A stretch of DNA of 38,348 nt from contig WGCW01000145.1 in NCBI GenBank assembly GCA_015493585.1, positions 1 to 38,348 on the forward strand. Direction: 5' to 3'. Below the pieces are notes generated by a model. It saw only the letters and a program-made list of their open reading frames with translations. It was not told the DNA's origin and made no database searches. The translations under genes and the position numbers were made by a program. Of the stretch, positions 7,530 to 14,716 are shown piece after piece. The stretch comes from Acidobacteriota bacterium. Lineage in GTDB: Bacteria; Acidobacteriota; Thermoanaerobaculia; Thermoanaerobaculales; Sulfomarinibacteraceae. Positions within the stretch are counted from its first letter, which is position 1. Every line of letters begins with the position of its first letter.

Positions 7530-8657
7530 ATGAACCGATGGAAGGTAGCTTTTGCCCTGGCGGCGGTGGGATGCGTGCTCTTCGGTGGTGCGCTCTCGGC
7601 CCAGTTCATGGCGGCGGACTTGATCTATGTTCCCGCCGTTGCGCACACCGAGGGGGCGAACGGGAGCGTGTGGAAGACGGATTTGACGATTACGAACGTT
7701 GATTCGACGCCGGTCAGTGTTGGCATTTTTTTCGTGCCGACCGGACGCAGCGATCACTCGAGCTTCCTGGCTGGCCGAGACATGGCCCTTGGCGGAAGTG
7801 AAGATCAGGGTTTCGGTTTTGTCGATGACTCGCTCGCGGGCATCCCCCCCGGTGGCACAGTGACGATCCCCGACATTGTCGGTCAGTACTGGTTTACGAA
7901 GTTTGGAGCCTCAGCGGCGAACGGGGCGTTGGTTATTTTCGCATGGGAAACGGGTACGCTCGATGACGACGGCAACAGAACCTACCGGAATGTTGTCGTG
8001 ACGAGCCGGACGTACAACACGGCCAAGATTAAGATCCAGGATCCGAACGACAACACCAAGTTCATCGAAACAGATGCCACCTTTGGACAGACCATGCCAG
8101 GGGTGCCTTGGTACAACCTCGCGGATGCCAGCGTCAAGAACGATCAGCGTGATCTGACGTACGAAGTCCTTGCGGGCGGCCAGGACAACGATACCTACCG
8201 GTTCAACGTGGGCGTCTTCAATACATCTGACCTGCAGACTTCGATTGCGCTCGTTATCCAGCCATTTGATGCGACCGGTACCCAGCTGACCGATGACAAC
8301 GGCGCGCCAAAGAGCGAATTGTTGCTTCTTCCGCCTCTGGCCCACGTGCAGCTCTACCGGGTCCTGAATTCCAGCTTTGGCTTGAGCGACGTCAGCAACA
8401 TTCTCCTGCGGATCAAGTTTCTGAATTGGACAACACTGGGGACGCAACCAGTTCCAACGTTCACCTGTTACGGATCGTTGATCGACAATCGCAGCAACGA
8501 TGCGACGACGATCCTTCCATCCTTTGGGTATTCGTACGATCTTGACAAGGTTTGGGCGCCGCCGTCCACGGATACGTCGGCTCAGAGTGTTTCACGCTGG
8601 GGATTCCCCGAGCGCGGAGGTCCAGCCCGGCGGCCGGTGAGGATGCCGCGCCGCTGA
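7530..8657 (+). CDS. Secreted protein of unknown function
   Basis: This 375-aa protein starts with a signal peptide (basic MNRWK, hydrophobic FALAAVGCVLFGGAL, likely cut after LSA). The mature part is beta-rich and low in Lys and Cys. It opens with YVPAVAHTEGANGSVWKTDL, which resembles repeated secreted proteins I associate with Thermoanaerobaculia-type Acidobacteriota (recollection, not a search). The region contains LTITNVDSTPVSV and NVGVFNTSD, which look like two immunoglobulin-like beta modules. The C-terminal 30 residues are Pro/Arg rich and look disordered. The ATG follows AGGAGG by 5 nt. A short GCGGG...CCCGC hairpin sits in the leader (7501-7517). No enzyme motif is visible; an adhesive or surface role is a guess. 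Confidence 0.8.
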   Translation: MNRWKVAFALAAVGCVLFGGALSAQFMAADLIYVPAVAHTEGANGSVWKTDLTITNVDSTPVSVGIFFVPTGRSDHSSFLAGRDMALGGSEDQGFGFVDDSLAGIPPGGTVTIPDIVGQYWFTKFGASAANGALVIFAWETGTLDDDGNRTYRNVVVTSRTYNTAKIKIQDPNDNTKFIETDATFGQTMPGVPWYNLADASVKNDQRDLTYEVLAGGQDNDTYRFNVGVFNTSDLQTSIALVIQPFDATGTQLTDDNGAPKSELLLLPPLAHVQLYRVLNSSFGLSDVSNILLRIKFLNWTTLGTQPVPTFTCYGSLIDNRSNDATTILPSFGYSYDLDKVWAPPSTDTSAQSVSRWGFPERGGPARRPVRMPRR

Positions 8658-8674
8658 ATAGGAACGACAACTGA

Positions 8675-8702
8675 TTGACAACGTCAAAGCGTGTGTTAGC
8701 AT
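8675..8702 (+). promoter_or_regulatory. Ferredoxin gene promoter
   Basis: A consensus -35 TTGACA (8675-8680) is followed after 16 bp by TAGCAT (8697-8702). Transcription would start near 8709, giving a leader of about 40 nt that contains the strong AAAGGAG ribosome site. This suggests high expression. Confidence 0.6.
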
Positions 8703-8748
8703 GCGCGCGGATGAACCCCGGTTCACCCGGGGGAAAGGAGAAACAGCC

Positions 8749-8988
8749 ATGGCAGATTGTAACGACAAGGTTGAAGAAAACGTCCCAGGGAAGTACTACG
8801 TAGATTCGAACTGCATCGACTGCGATGTGTGCCGGACCACCGCGCCGGCAAACTTCAAGGCGAACGAAGAAGAAGGGTATTCGTACGTCTACAAGCAGCC
8901 GGAGAACGAAGAGGAAGAGGCTCTGTGCCAGGAGGCGATGGAGTCCTGCCCGGTCGAGGCGATCGGCGACGACGGAGAAGAGTGCTGA
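8749..8988 (+). CDS. Small acidic 4Fe-4S ferredoxin
   Basis: The product has 79 aa. Cys22, Cys25 and Cys28 (CIDCDVC) plus Cys67 in the SCP motif form a single 4Fe-4S site of the CX2CX2C...CP type. The second cluster motif of clostridial 2[4Fe-4S] ferredoxins is absent. Three extra cysteines (4, 60 and the C-terminal 79) are present; Cys60 could join a disulfide as in some single-cluster ferredoxins. The protein is strongly acidic. Such ferredoxins carry electrons to cytoplasmic redox enzymes. The ATG at 8749 has AAAGGAG 8 nt upstream, so the ORF-track start at 8701 is rejected. It has its own promoter and terminator and is monocistronic. The electron partner cannot be told from the neighbours. 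Confidence 0.92.
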   Translation: MADCNDKVEENVPGKYYVDSNCIDCDVCRTTAPANFKANEEEGYSYVYKQPENEEEEALCQEAMESCPVEAIGDDGEEC

Positions 8989-9013
8989 GCGGATCGAGCG
9001 TGAGATATTCGAG

Positions 9014-9041
9014 GCCGGCGCCTTCCGGGCGCCGGCTTTTT
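9014..9041 (+). terminator. Rho-independent terminator after the ferredoxin gene
   Basis: A perfect 9-bp stem, GCCGGCGCC (9014-9022) with GGCGCCGGC (9028-9036), has a 5-nt loop and is followed by TTTTT (9037-9041). It lies 26 nt after the ferredoxin stop codon. Confidence 0.93.
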
Positions 9042-9056
9042 GGTATCCTGCCCGCC

Positions 9057-9085
9057 GTGACGGCATCGGCAGATCGGGTTATGAT
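9057..9085 (+). promoter_or_regulatory. Putative trpS promoter
   Basis: GTGACG (9057-9062), 17 bp, TATGAT (9080-9085). It directly follows the ferredoxin terminator. The leader to the ATG at 9104 is only about 12 nt and includes AGGAGGT, so no T-box or other riboswitch fits. Confidence 0.55.
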
Positions 9086-9103
9086 CCCCCGCCAGGAGGT
9101 GTC

Positions 9104-10072
9104 ATGAGGGTTTTGTCAGGGGTTCAACCGTCAGGAACGCTACATATTGGGAATTACTTCGGCGCAATCAGGCAGTTCATCGAGCTTCAGCATGAGCACG
9201 AGTGTTTCTACTTTCTTGCCGATCTTCATGCGCTGACGACGGTCCATCGTGGAGAGGATCTGACGGGCTTTACACGGGACCTGGCGGCTGGCTTTCTCGC
9301 GCTCGGGCTCGATCCCGAAAAGGCCGTGCTGTACCGCCAGTCAGATATCCCGGAGATCCCCGAGCTGATGTGGATCCTCTCGACGGTGACCTCGATGGGT
9401 CTGCTGCAACGGTGCCACTCGTTCAAGGACAAGGTGGCCCAGGGGATCGTGCCAAATCATGGTCTCTTCGCGTATCCGGTTCTGATGGCGGCCGACATCC
9501 TGATCGTCGACGCCAACCTCGTTCCGGTTGGGAAGGACCAGAAACAACACCTCGAGGTGACGCGGGATATCGTCGCCTCGTTTCATGCGACGTACGGCGC
9601 CGAGGCGTTCACACTTCCCGAGCCGCTCATTCTCGATGACGTCGCCGTCGTTCCCGGTCTCGATGGCCGCAAGATGAGTAAGTCATACGGGAATACGATC
9701 GATCTCTTCGGCCCGGAGAAGGCGGTGCGGAAACGGATCATGTCAATCGTGACCGATTCGACTCCGGTCGAAGCGCCCAAGCCGAAGGAGGGCAGCGCCC
9801 TTTATGAGCTGTTGAAACTCTTCGCGCCGGCCTCGGATCGCGAATGGGTTGAGAAGGCGTTCGATGAAGGCGGCGTCGGGTACGGGGAAATGAAGAAGCG
9901 GCTCTTCGGCTACTTCATCGAGCAATTCGGACCGGCACGAAGCCGTTTCAACGAGCTGAGGGCCGATCGTGGAGAGGTCGAACGGATCCTTTCCGCCGGA
10001 GCGGCCCGCGTGCGTGAGGTCATCGCACCGCTGATGGATCACGTCCGCCGGATCGTCGGGATCACGCACTGA
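9104..10072 (+). CDS. trpS: Tryptophanyl-tRNA synthetase
   Basis: This class I synthetase charges tRNA-Trp. The 322-aa product starts MRVLSGVQPSGTLHIGNYFGA, with the HIGH-type motif HIGN, and has a perfect KMSKS loop (GRKMSKSYGNTI) near residue 193. Length is typical for bacterial TrpRS. The ATG at 9104 has AGGAGGT just upstream. The ORF-track start at 8825 would run through the ferredoxin gene and terminator and is rejected. The 3' end overlaps the convergent aroD-aroE gene by 11 bp. Confidence 0.97.
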   Translation: MRVLSGVQPSGTLHIGNYFGAIRQFIELQHEHECFYFLADLHALTTVHRGEDLTGFTRDLAAGFLALGLDPEKAVLYRQSDIPEIPELMWILSTVTSMGLLQRCHSFKDKVAQGIVPNHGLFAYPVLMAADILIVDANLVPVGKDQKQHLEVTRDIVASFHATYGAEAFTLPEPLILDDVAVVPGLDGRKMSKSYGNTIDLFGPEKAVRKRIMSIVTDSTPVEAPKPKEGSALYELLKLFAPASDREWVEKAFDEGGVGYGEMKKRLFGYFIEQFGPARSRFNELRADRGEVERILSAGAARVREVIAPLMDHVRRIVGITH

Positions 10073-11546
10073 GGGAAGCGAGCATCGCCTCTCGCGGGGG
10101 CGTGTGAGAGGTCATCGCTGCAAACTGAGAGATCCCTTGGTAGAAAAGAACGGTTCGGCCGCCGATATACGTCACCCCCGCCCTGGTGGCGAGTGATTCA
10201 AGGTGTGTCTGGGCCGCCGCATAGACCATGTCAACGACGGCCCGCCGGCCGGCGATCTCGTGCCCGGTGAAGGGTGATGGATCCTCGTGCCGGGAGCCGA
10301 GCGGCGTGGCGTTGACCAGGATCGTGACGCCGTTAGGCAGGTCATCCGGGCCACACGAGTGGACCTGGATCTCCCGCGCAACCTGTGCAGTACGTGTGGC
10401 ATCCCGGCCCCGAAGGAAGACGTGGGCGCCGGCGAGATCCAGGCCGATGGCGGCGCCGCGAGCTGCCCCTCCAGTCCCCTGAATCAACGCGGTCTGTCCC
10501 TGCGGATTGAGGCCGGCGGCGATGAGGGCACCGGCGATGCCATCCGCGTCGGTTGTGTCTGCGAGGATCTGGTTTTCCTTGAGGATCAGGGTGTTCGCCG
10601 CCCGTGCCCGCCACGCCCGAGGTGCGGCGATCGTCGCCTGCTCGAGCGCCAATCCCTTGTAGGGCCTCGTAACTGCGAGCGCCTGAAGCGTCAAACCGCT
10701 CTCATCGAAGAGCTCCGCACCCCCCGTGCCGAGCAGGACTCGGGCCTCGGCAGGATCCGGCACCGAGAATGGGAGCATCGCGTACGGAAGCTGCGCTGCC
10801 CGGTATCCGGCGCCGTGGAGCTGGGGGCTCAAGCTCCCCGTGACGTTCGCCCCAACGACGCCGAAGAGCCGTCGTGGAGGTCCGGAAAGATGGCCAATCG
10901 CTCCGTCGAGCTGCTCAAACGTTAACTGACCGGGGGCCGCGGCGGCATGCCGGCTCCATGCGACGTAGGTCAAGGGAGCGTTGAGCAGCGGCGACAGGTA
11001 CCGGCTCGGGACCCCGGATGGTCCCATGGCAAAGGCGATGAGCCGGGCCTCCCGGCGTGAGCGGGACCGGAAGCGTGTGTGAACCGAGAGAATGCGTGCG
11101 AGGTCAGCCAGCGACTGAGCGGTTGGAACGATCTTGACCCAGCGCGCCCGGCTTTCGAGCGCCCGCCGGACGACTGAGAAGATGTCTTCCGGAGTTTGTT
11201 GAGGATCGTGCCAGGAGAGGATGATCCGCTCCGGATCGATGCCAAGCTCGTCGATCAGGGCGAGGTCACGGTCAAGCTCGAGATCGATCAGGTGCGCACC
11301 GCTCTCCCACGCCCGCCTCAGGACGTGCCTCCGTGTTTCCGGGTCGCTGCTCCCCCGGCCACCCTCACGTTGCGATCGATAGGTCACGAGCACCGGGAGT
11401 GGGCAGAGGCTGATCGCGCGTGCGAGATCGAGATCCGGTACGAGATCTGCACGAATTTCGACGAGCGAAGGGCCAGAAGGTGGACGTTCGAGGGCGCGGA
11501 GCGGGTCGTCCGGGACGAGATCGGTGAGCGTCACGATGGCATCCAT
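10062..11546 (-). CDS. aroDE: Bifunctional type I 3-dehydroquinate dehydratase / shikimate dehydrogenase
   Basis: The 494-aa fusion catalyses steps three and four of the shikimate pathway: 3-dehydroquinate to dehydroshikimate, then to shikimate with NADPH. Residues about 1-215 are a type I dehydroquinase, with the active-site His in ILSWHDPQQTP and the Schiff-base Lys in RWVKIVPTAQS. Residues about 222-494 are AroE-like: GSLSPQLHGAGY (shikimate site), VTRPYKGLAL (catalytic Lys), GTGGAARGAA (cofactor loop) and NATPLGS. Some usual residues vary: the common SPxxHN Asn is Gly here, and NTDG is TTDADG, though the key Lys and Asp remain. The same domain order occurs in plants and some bacteria. The start is the ATG at 11546; the ORF-track extension to 11681 runs into a terminator. 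A -10-like TACCCT ends 6 nt before the ATG, suggesting a leaderless mRNA. Confidence 0.92.
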   Translation of the reverse strand: MDAIVTLTDLVPDDPLRALERPPSGPSLVEIRADLVPDLDLARAISLCPLPVLVTYRSQREGGRGSSDPETRRHVLRRAWESGAHLIDLELDRDLALIDELGIDPERIILSWHDPQQTPEDIFSVVRRALESRARWVKIVPTAQSLADLARILSVHTRFRSRSRREARLIAFAMGPSGVPSRYLSPLLNAPLTYVAWSRHAAAAPGQLTFEQLDGAIGHLSGPPRRLFGVVGANVTGSLSPQLHGAGYRAAQLPYAMLPFSVPDPAEARVLLGTGGAELFDESGLTLQALAVTRPYKGLALEQATIAAPRAWRARAANTLILKENQILADTTDADGIAGALIAAGLNPQGQTALIQGTGGAARGAAIGLDLAGAHVFLRGRDATRTAQVAREIQVHSCGPDDLPNGVTILVNATPLGSRHEDPSPFTGHEIAGRRAVVDMVYAAAQTHLESLATRAGVTYIGGRTVLFYQGISQFAAMTSHTPPREAMLASLSA

Positions 11547-11552
11547 TCCCGA

Positions 11553-11582
11553 AGGGTACCACGGGCTTGGAGGGGCTTTCGA
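11553..11582 (-). promoter_or_regulatory. Putative leaderless promoter of aroDE
   Basis: On the minus strand TCGAAA (11577-11582) and TACCCT (11553-11558) are 18 bp apart. The ATG begins 7 nt after the -10. It lies between the upstream terminator and the gene, which is where a promoter is needed. Confidence 0.4.
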
Positions 11583-11588
11583 CTGGCC

Positions 11589-11612
11589 AAAAAAGTGGCC
11601 CCCGAGGGGGCC
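11589..11612 (-). terminator. Rho-independent terminator after the glycosyltransferase gene
   Basis: On the minus strand a GC-only stem (GGCCCC paired with GGGGCC, four-base loop) is followed by ACTTTTTT. It lies about 105 nt past the glycosyltransferase stop and about 43 nt before the aroDE start. It separates the two genes; an attenuator role for aroDE is possible only if transcription reads through. Confidence 0.85.
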
Positions 11613-11716
11613 TGAGGAAGGAGGAGGTTGTCGGAAAATGCGGGCTTCTTCTGTCCCGCTCACTTCTATTACGGATCTCAATCTTCATCTGTTGATACGC
11701 CCGGGAGCCGGAAAGG

Positions 11717-13294
11717 TTACATCTGACGCCGGATGATCAGGATCTTTGTGTGACGGTAGGGGACGGCCGCAGCCACATTCCAATTCAGGTGCGTCTTCCT
11801 CCGGATTTGTCCGGCCGTCCTGATGTTGATCGCCACCGCCCGTCCGGATGCGAGGGCCTGGGAAAGTTGGGGCACCGACGTGAGGACCTTGAACGGCCGT
11901 TTCGTGTACAGCACGAAGCCCGGCTCGAACCGGCCGTAGGCCAGCCCGGGCAATGCGGGCGATCTGTCCACCTTGGCGTACGCCGCCGCAACGGGGCGGG
12001 TTGAGAGGAGGCGGTCAAACGGCGGAACGATCTGCGGGAGCCCGGCCGCGGCGAAGAGCGGAATACTCAGGGCCAAAAGCGCAGTTGCCGCCTTCATCCT
12101 GATGAGCAGCACGGCCATGATTGAGACGAGAACCGGGAGGATGAGAGCGCCCCCGGCCACCATCCGTTGCCACGGTGCCAGCGCCATGTCCGGCCTCGGC
12201 CCAACGATGAAGATGATTCCAAGACCGAGGAGGGCTGGGAGAAGCCCGGAGAGCCCGAGGACGATGCGCTGAGCGGTGTGCTCCGGACTTCCGTCAAGCC
12301 ACCACGCGGCGGCAAGACAGGCCGCCGGGAAGAGCGGGAGGGGGTAGAGGAATGTTTTTCCCGACAGGAGGGAAAGGAAGATCAGACCGGCCAGCGGATA
12401 CGCGGCGATTAATCTGAGTCCGGCATCGAGTGTTTGGTACCTGGAAAACGCGGCGATCAATCCGGCGAGCGCGAGGAGTGACCATGGCATCAGCGTCAAT
12501 GGGATCGTGGCGAGGTGGTACCACCACGGCGCTTGGTGCGCGAACGAGGACGTGATCCTCCCGGCGCTCTGATGGATGACGATCGTATTCAGCCACGTCA
12601 TCCCACCGGTCAGCGCTGCAGGAAACAGCCACGCGCACACGATGGCGACGGCCAGGAGTGGGCCCCACCCGCGAAAGATGCGCTTGAATGTGAACCATCC
12701 GTTCCTGCCGGTGAAGAGGAGCGCAATCAGGGGGAAGACCAGCGCCAGTGGGCCTTTGGTCAGAATGCCCAGAGCGATCCAGAGCCAGAAGAAGAGGTGA
12801 TGCCTCCGTTGTGGTTCGCTGGGATCGGCCAGGCGGATGAGGCGCTCGAGCGCAAGCGCGCACCAGACGGCGAAGAGCATGTCCATGCGGCAGCCGCCGG
12901 AAAGGAGCGCCGGCAGGAGCGAGGACATCAGCATGACCGGGCCCCAGCGGATGACACCGATCGAGCATCGGGCCGCCTGCGCGATTCTTCGTGTCGCCAG
13001 GCCGAGCACCAGCCACGCCAGCAGCGATGGGAGCGCGCCGGCGAGCGCCGAATCCACGCCGAAGATCATGACGAACGGAGCCAGCATCCAGAAGAAGAGA
13101 GGCGGCTTGTCCGTGTAGGGCTCGGCGTCGAATGTGAGGAAGAAAGGATTCCCGGAGTGAATCATTTCCCGGGTCACTTCGAGATAGCGGGTTTCGTCGG
13201 GATCCCAGGGGTCCCTCGACAACGATGCCCACAACGTTCCGGCGATCACCAGACAGATCAACACGAAGGTCAAACCACGAGGCGTGGACATCAT
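11717..13294 (-). CDS. ArnT/PMT-like membrane glycosyltransferase (GT-C fold)
   Basis: The product has about 525 aa and roughly 11-12 hydrophobic helices. The first periplasmic loop carries DPWDPDETRYLEVTREM, matching the catalytic Asp/Glu region of ArnT-type enzymes that use undecaprenyl- or dolichyl-phosphate sugars. EPYTDKPPLFFWMLA is the other PMT family signature, and LGILTKGPLAL follows. ArnT adds aminoarabinose to lipid A, but related proteins glycosylate other lipids or proteins, so the acceptor is open. The ORF track begins at 13870, but that extension is Arg/Pro-rich antisense sequence over lhgO. The ATG-ATG at 13294/13291 comes right before the first helix. TACAAT ends 4 nt before the first and 7 nt before the second ATG, so the mRNA may be leaderless from 13291. 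Confidence 0.87.
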   Translation of the reverse strand: MMSTPRGLTFVLICLVIAGTLWASLSRDPWDPDETRYLEVTREMIHSGNPFFLTFDAEPYTDKPPLFFWMLAPFVMIFGVDSALAGALPSLLAWLVLGLATRRIAQAARCSIGVIRWGPVMLMSSLLPALLSGGCRMDMLFAVWCALALERLIRLADPSEPQRRHHLFFWLWIALGILTKGPLALVFPLIALLFTGRNGWFTFKRIFRGWGPLLAVAIVCAWLFPAALTGGMTWLNTIVIHQSAGRITSSFAHQAPWWYHLATIPLTLMPWSLLALAGLIAAFSRYQTLDAGLRLIAAYPLAGLIFLSLLSGKTFLYPLPLFPAACLAAAWWLDGSPEHTAQRIVLGLSGLLPALLGLGIIFIVGPRPDMALAPWQRMVAGGALILPVLVSIMAVLLIRMKAATALLALSIPLFAAAGLPQIVPPFDRLLSTRPVAAAYAKVDRSPALPGLAYGRFEPGFVLYTKRPFKVLTSVPQLSQALASGRAVAINIRTAGQIRRKTHLNWNVAAAVPYRHTKILIIRRQM

Positions 13295-13395
13295 GAGGAT
13301 TGTACCGCGGCCCGGCCATCGGGTATTGGCGGAAGAGTGAGGGGTTGTCCGCCCGTTCGTCATCCGGTTGCAGTACCATGCGCGCGGAGGTTGCG

Positions 13396-14634
13396 ATGGG
13401 GGATACATGGGATCTCGCGGTGATCGGCGGGGGGATCGTCGGGCTTGCGGTCGCACGTGCCTTGCTCGACGCGTTCGGCCTTCGCGTCGTGGTGCTTGAG
13501 GCCGAAGAGAAGCTCGCGGCGCATCAAACCGGCAACAACAGCGGCGTTGTGCATTCCGGCCTCTACTACCGGCCGGGATCGTTGAAGGCACGCAACTGCG
13601 TCGAGGGCCGGCTCGCGTTGGAAGCGTACTGCCAGGAACGTGGCATCGCCTGGGAACGCTGCGGGAAGGTCGTTGTGGCCACGCGTGAGGATCAGCTCGA
13701 AGAGCTCGAGAAGCTCGAGCGGCGTTCCGGAGAGAATGGGTTGGAAGGCGTCCGGAGGATCGGCCCGGCTGAGATCCACGAGCTCGAACCGCATGCGGCC
13801 GGGATCGCTGGCCTTTATGTCCCCGAGACCGGCATCGTCGATTACGTCGAGGTTGCAACGTCGTTTGCACACGATATCGAGGAAGGTGGCGGCACGATCC
13901 GGACCGGCTCCCGGGTGCTCAAGATCATCCAGAAGACGGATCACCTTGAGATCGAGACCGCCAGCGGGGCCGTCCATGCGGAATATCTCGTGGCGTGCGC
14001 CGGGCTCCAGGCCGACCGTGTCGCCCGTATGGCTGGGCTCAAGCCCGAGATCAAAATCGTGCCGTTTAGGGGGGAGTACTACACACTGGCGCCTGAAGCC
14101 CGGCACCTGGTCCGCAACCTGATCTATCCCGTACCGGATTCCAGGTTCCCATTCCTCGGGGTGCATTTCACCCGGCGGGTCAACGGAACGGTCGAGGCCG
14201 GTCCCAACGCTGTGCTGGCCTTCAAGCGGGAGGGGTACACACGGACGTCTTTCTCGCTTGGCGACACGTTCGACACGATGACCTATCCCGGCTTCTGGAA
14301 GCTTGCTCTGACGTACTGGAAGACCGGGATCAAGGAACAGTTTCGTTCGCTCAGTAAGGCGGCGTTCGTGCGCTCGCTCAAGGAGCTGGTCCCCGAGATT
14401 ACCTCGAACGACGTGACTGCGGGGGGTGCCGGCGTCCGCGCCCAGGCGATGGCGCCGGACGGAACGTTACTCGATGACTTTGCCATCCTCAGCGCGGAGA
14501 GGATGATCCACGTCCTCAACGCACCCTCGCCGGCGGCGACGGCATCGTTGGCGATCGGCAAGACGATCGCCGGGCGGGCTGGCCGTGACTTCGGCTGGCT
14601 CGATGAGACCGCCGTCGTGCAGAGCAGCCGCTGA
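13396..14634 (+). CDS. lhgO: L-2-hydroxyglutarate oxidase/dehydrogenase
   Basis: This 412-aa FAD protein belongs to the DAO family. The N-terminal FAD motif is AVIGGGIVGLAVARAL. The segment HQTGNNSGVVHSGLYYRPGS is characteristic of LhgO, which oxidises L-2-hydroxyglutarate to 2-oxoglutarate and passes electrons to the quinone pool. Further LhgO-like segments are GIVDYVEVA, PFRGEYYTL, YPVPDSRFPFLGVHFT and GPNAVLAF. The ATG at 13396 has GGAGG 5 nt upstream; the ATG at 13378 is an alternative. The gene is divergent from the glycosyltransferase. No csiD or other glutarate gene is adjacent, so here it probably acts in metabolite repair. Confidence 0.93.
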   Translation: MGDTWDLAVIGGGIVGLAVARALLDAFGLRVVVLEAEEKLAAHQTGNNSGVVHSGLYYRPGSLKARNCVEGRLALEAYCQERGIAWERCGKVVVATREDQLEELEKLERRSGENGLEGVRRIGPAEIHELEPHAAGIAGLYVPETGIVDYVEVATSFAHDIEEGGGTIRTGSRVLKIIQKTDHLEIETASGAVHAEYLVACAGLQADRVARMAGLKPEIKIVPFRGEYYTLAPEARHLVRNLIYPVPDSRFPFLGVHFTRRVNGTVEAGPNAVLAFKREGYTRTSFSLGDTFDTMTYPGFWKLALTYWKTGIKEQFRSLSKAAFVRSLKELVPEITSNDVTAGGAGVRAQAMAPDGTLLDDFAILSAERMIHVLNAPSPAATASLAIGKTIAGRAGRDFGWLDETAVVQSSR

Positions 14635-14639
14635 CTGGC

Positions 14640-14668
14640 ATGACGAATCAGGGACGAGCTGGTATCCT
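14640..14668 (+). promoter_or_regulatory. Possible promoter of sat-cysC
   Basis: ATGACG (14640-14645), 17 bp, TATCCT (14663-14668). A short hairpin, GGCCAC CCA GTGGCC (14680-14694), lies in the leader before GGGGAGG. The match is moderate. Confidence 0.35.
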
Positions 14669-14716
14669 CTGCGCGTTCCGGCCACCCAGTGGCCACAACA
14701 CCGGGGAGGAAATACC

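Noticed and set aside
9042-9103. T-box leader before trpS
   Set aside because: The space between the ferredoxin terminator and the trpS ribosome site is too short and holds a promoter.
12294-13423. Long ORFs on both strands over the glycosyltransferase (361 aa minus, 302 aa plus)
   Set aside because: Shadow frames rich in Arg, Gly and Pro; the true frame has clear membrane helices and PMT motifs.
11717-13870. 717-aa version of the glycosyltransferase
   Set aside because: The extra N-terminal part lies antisense to lhgO and is compositionally unlike a protein; the ATG pair at 13294/13291 fits the membrane topology.
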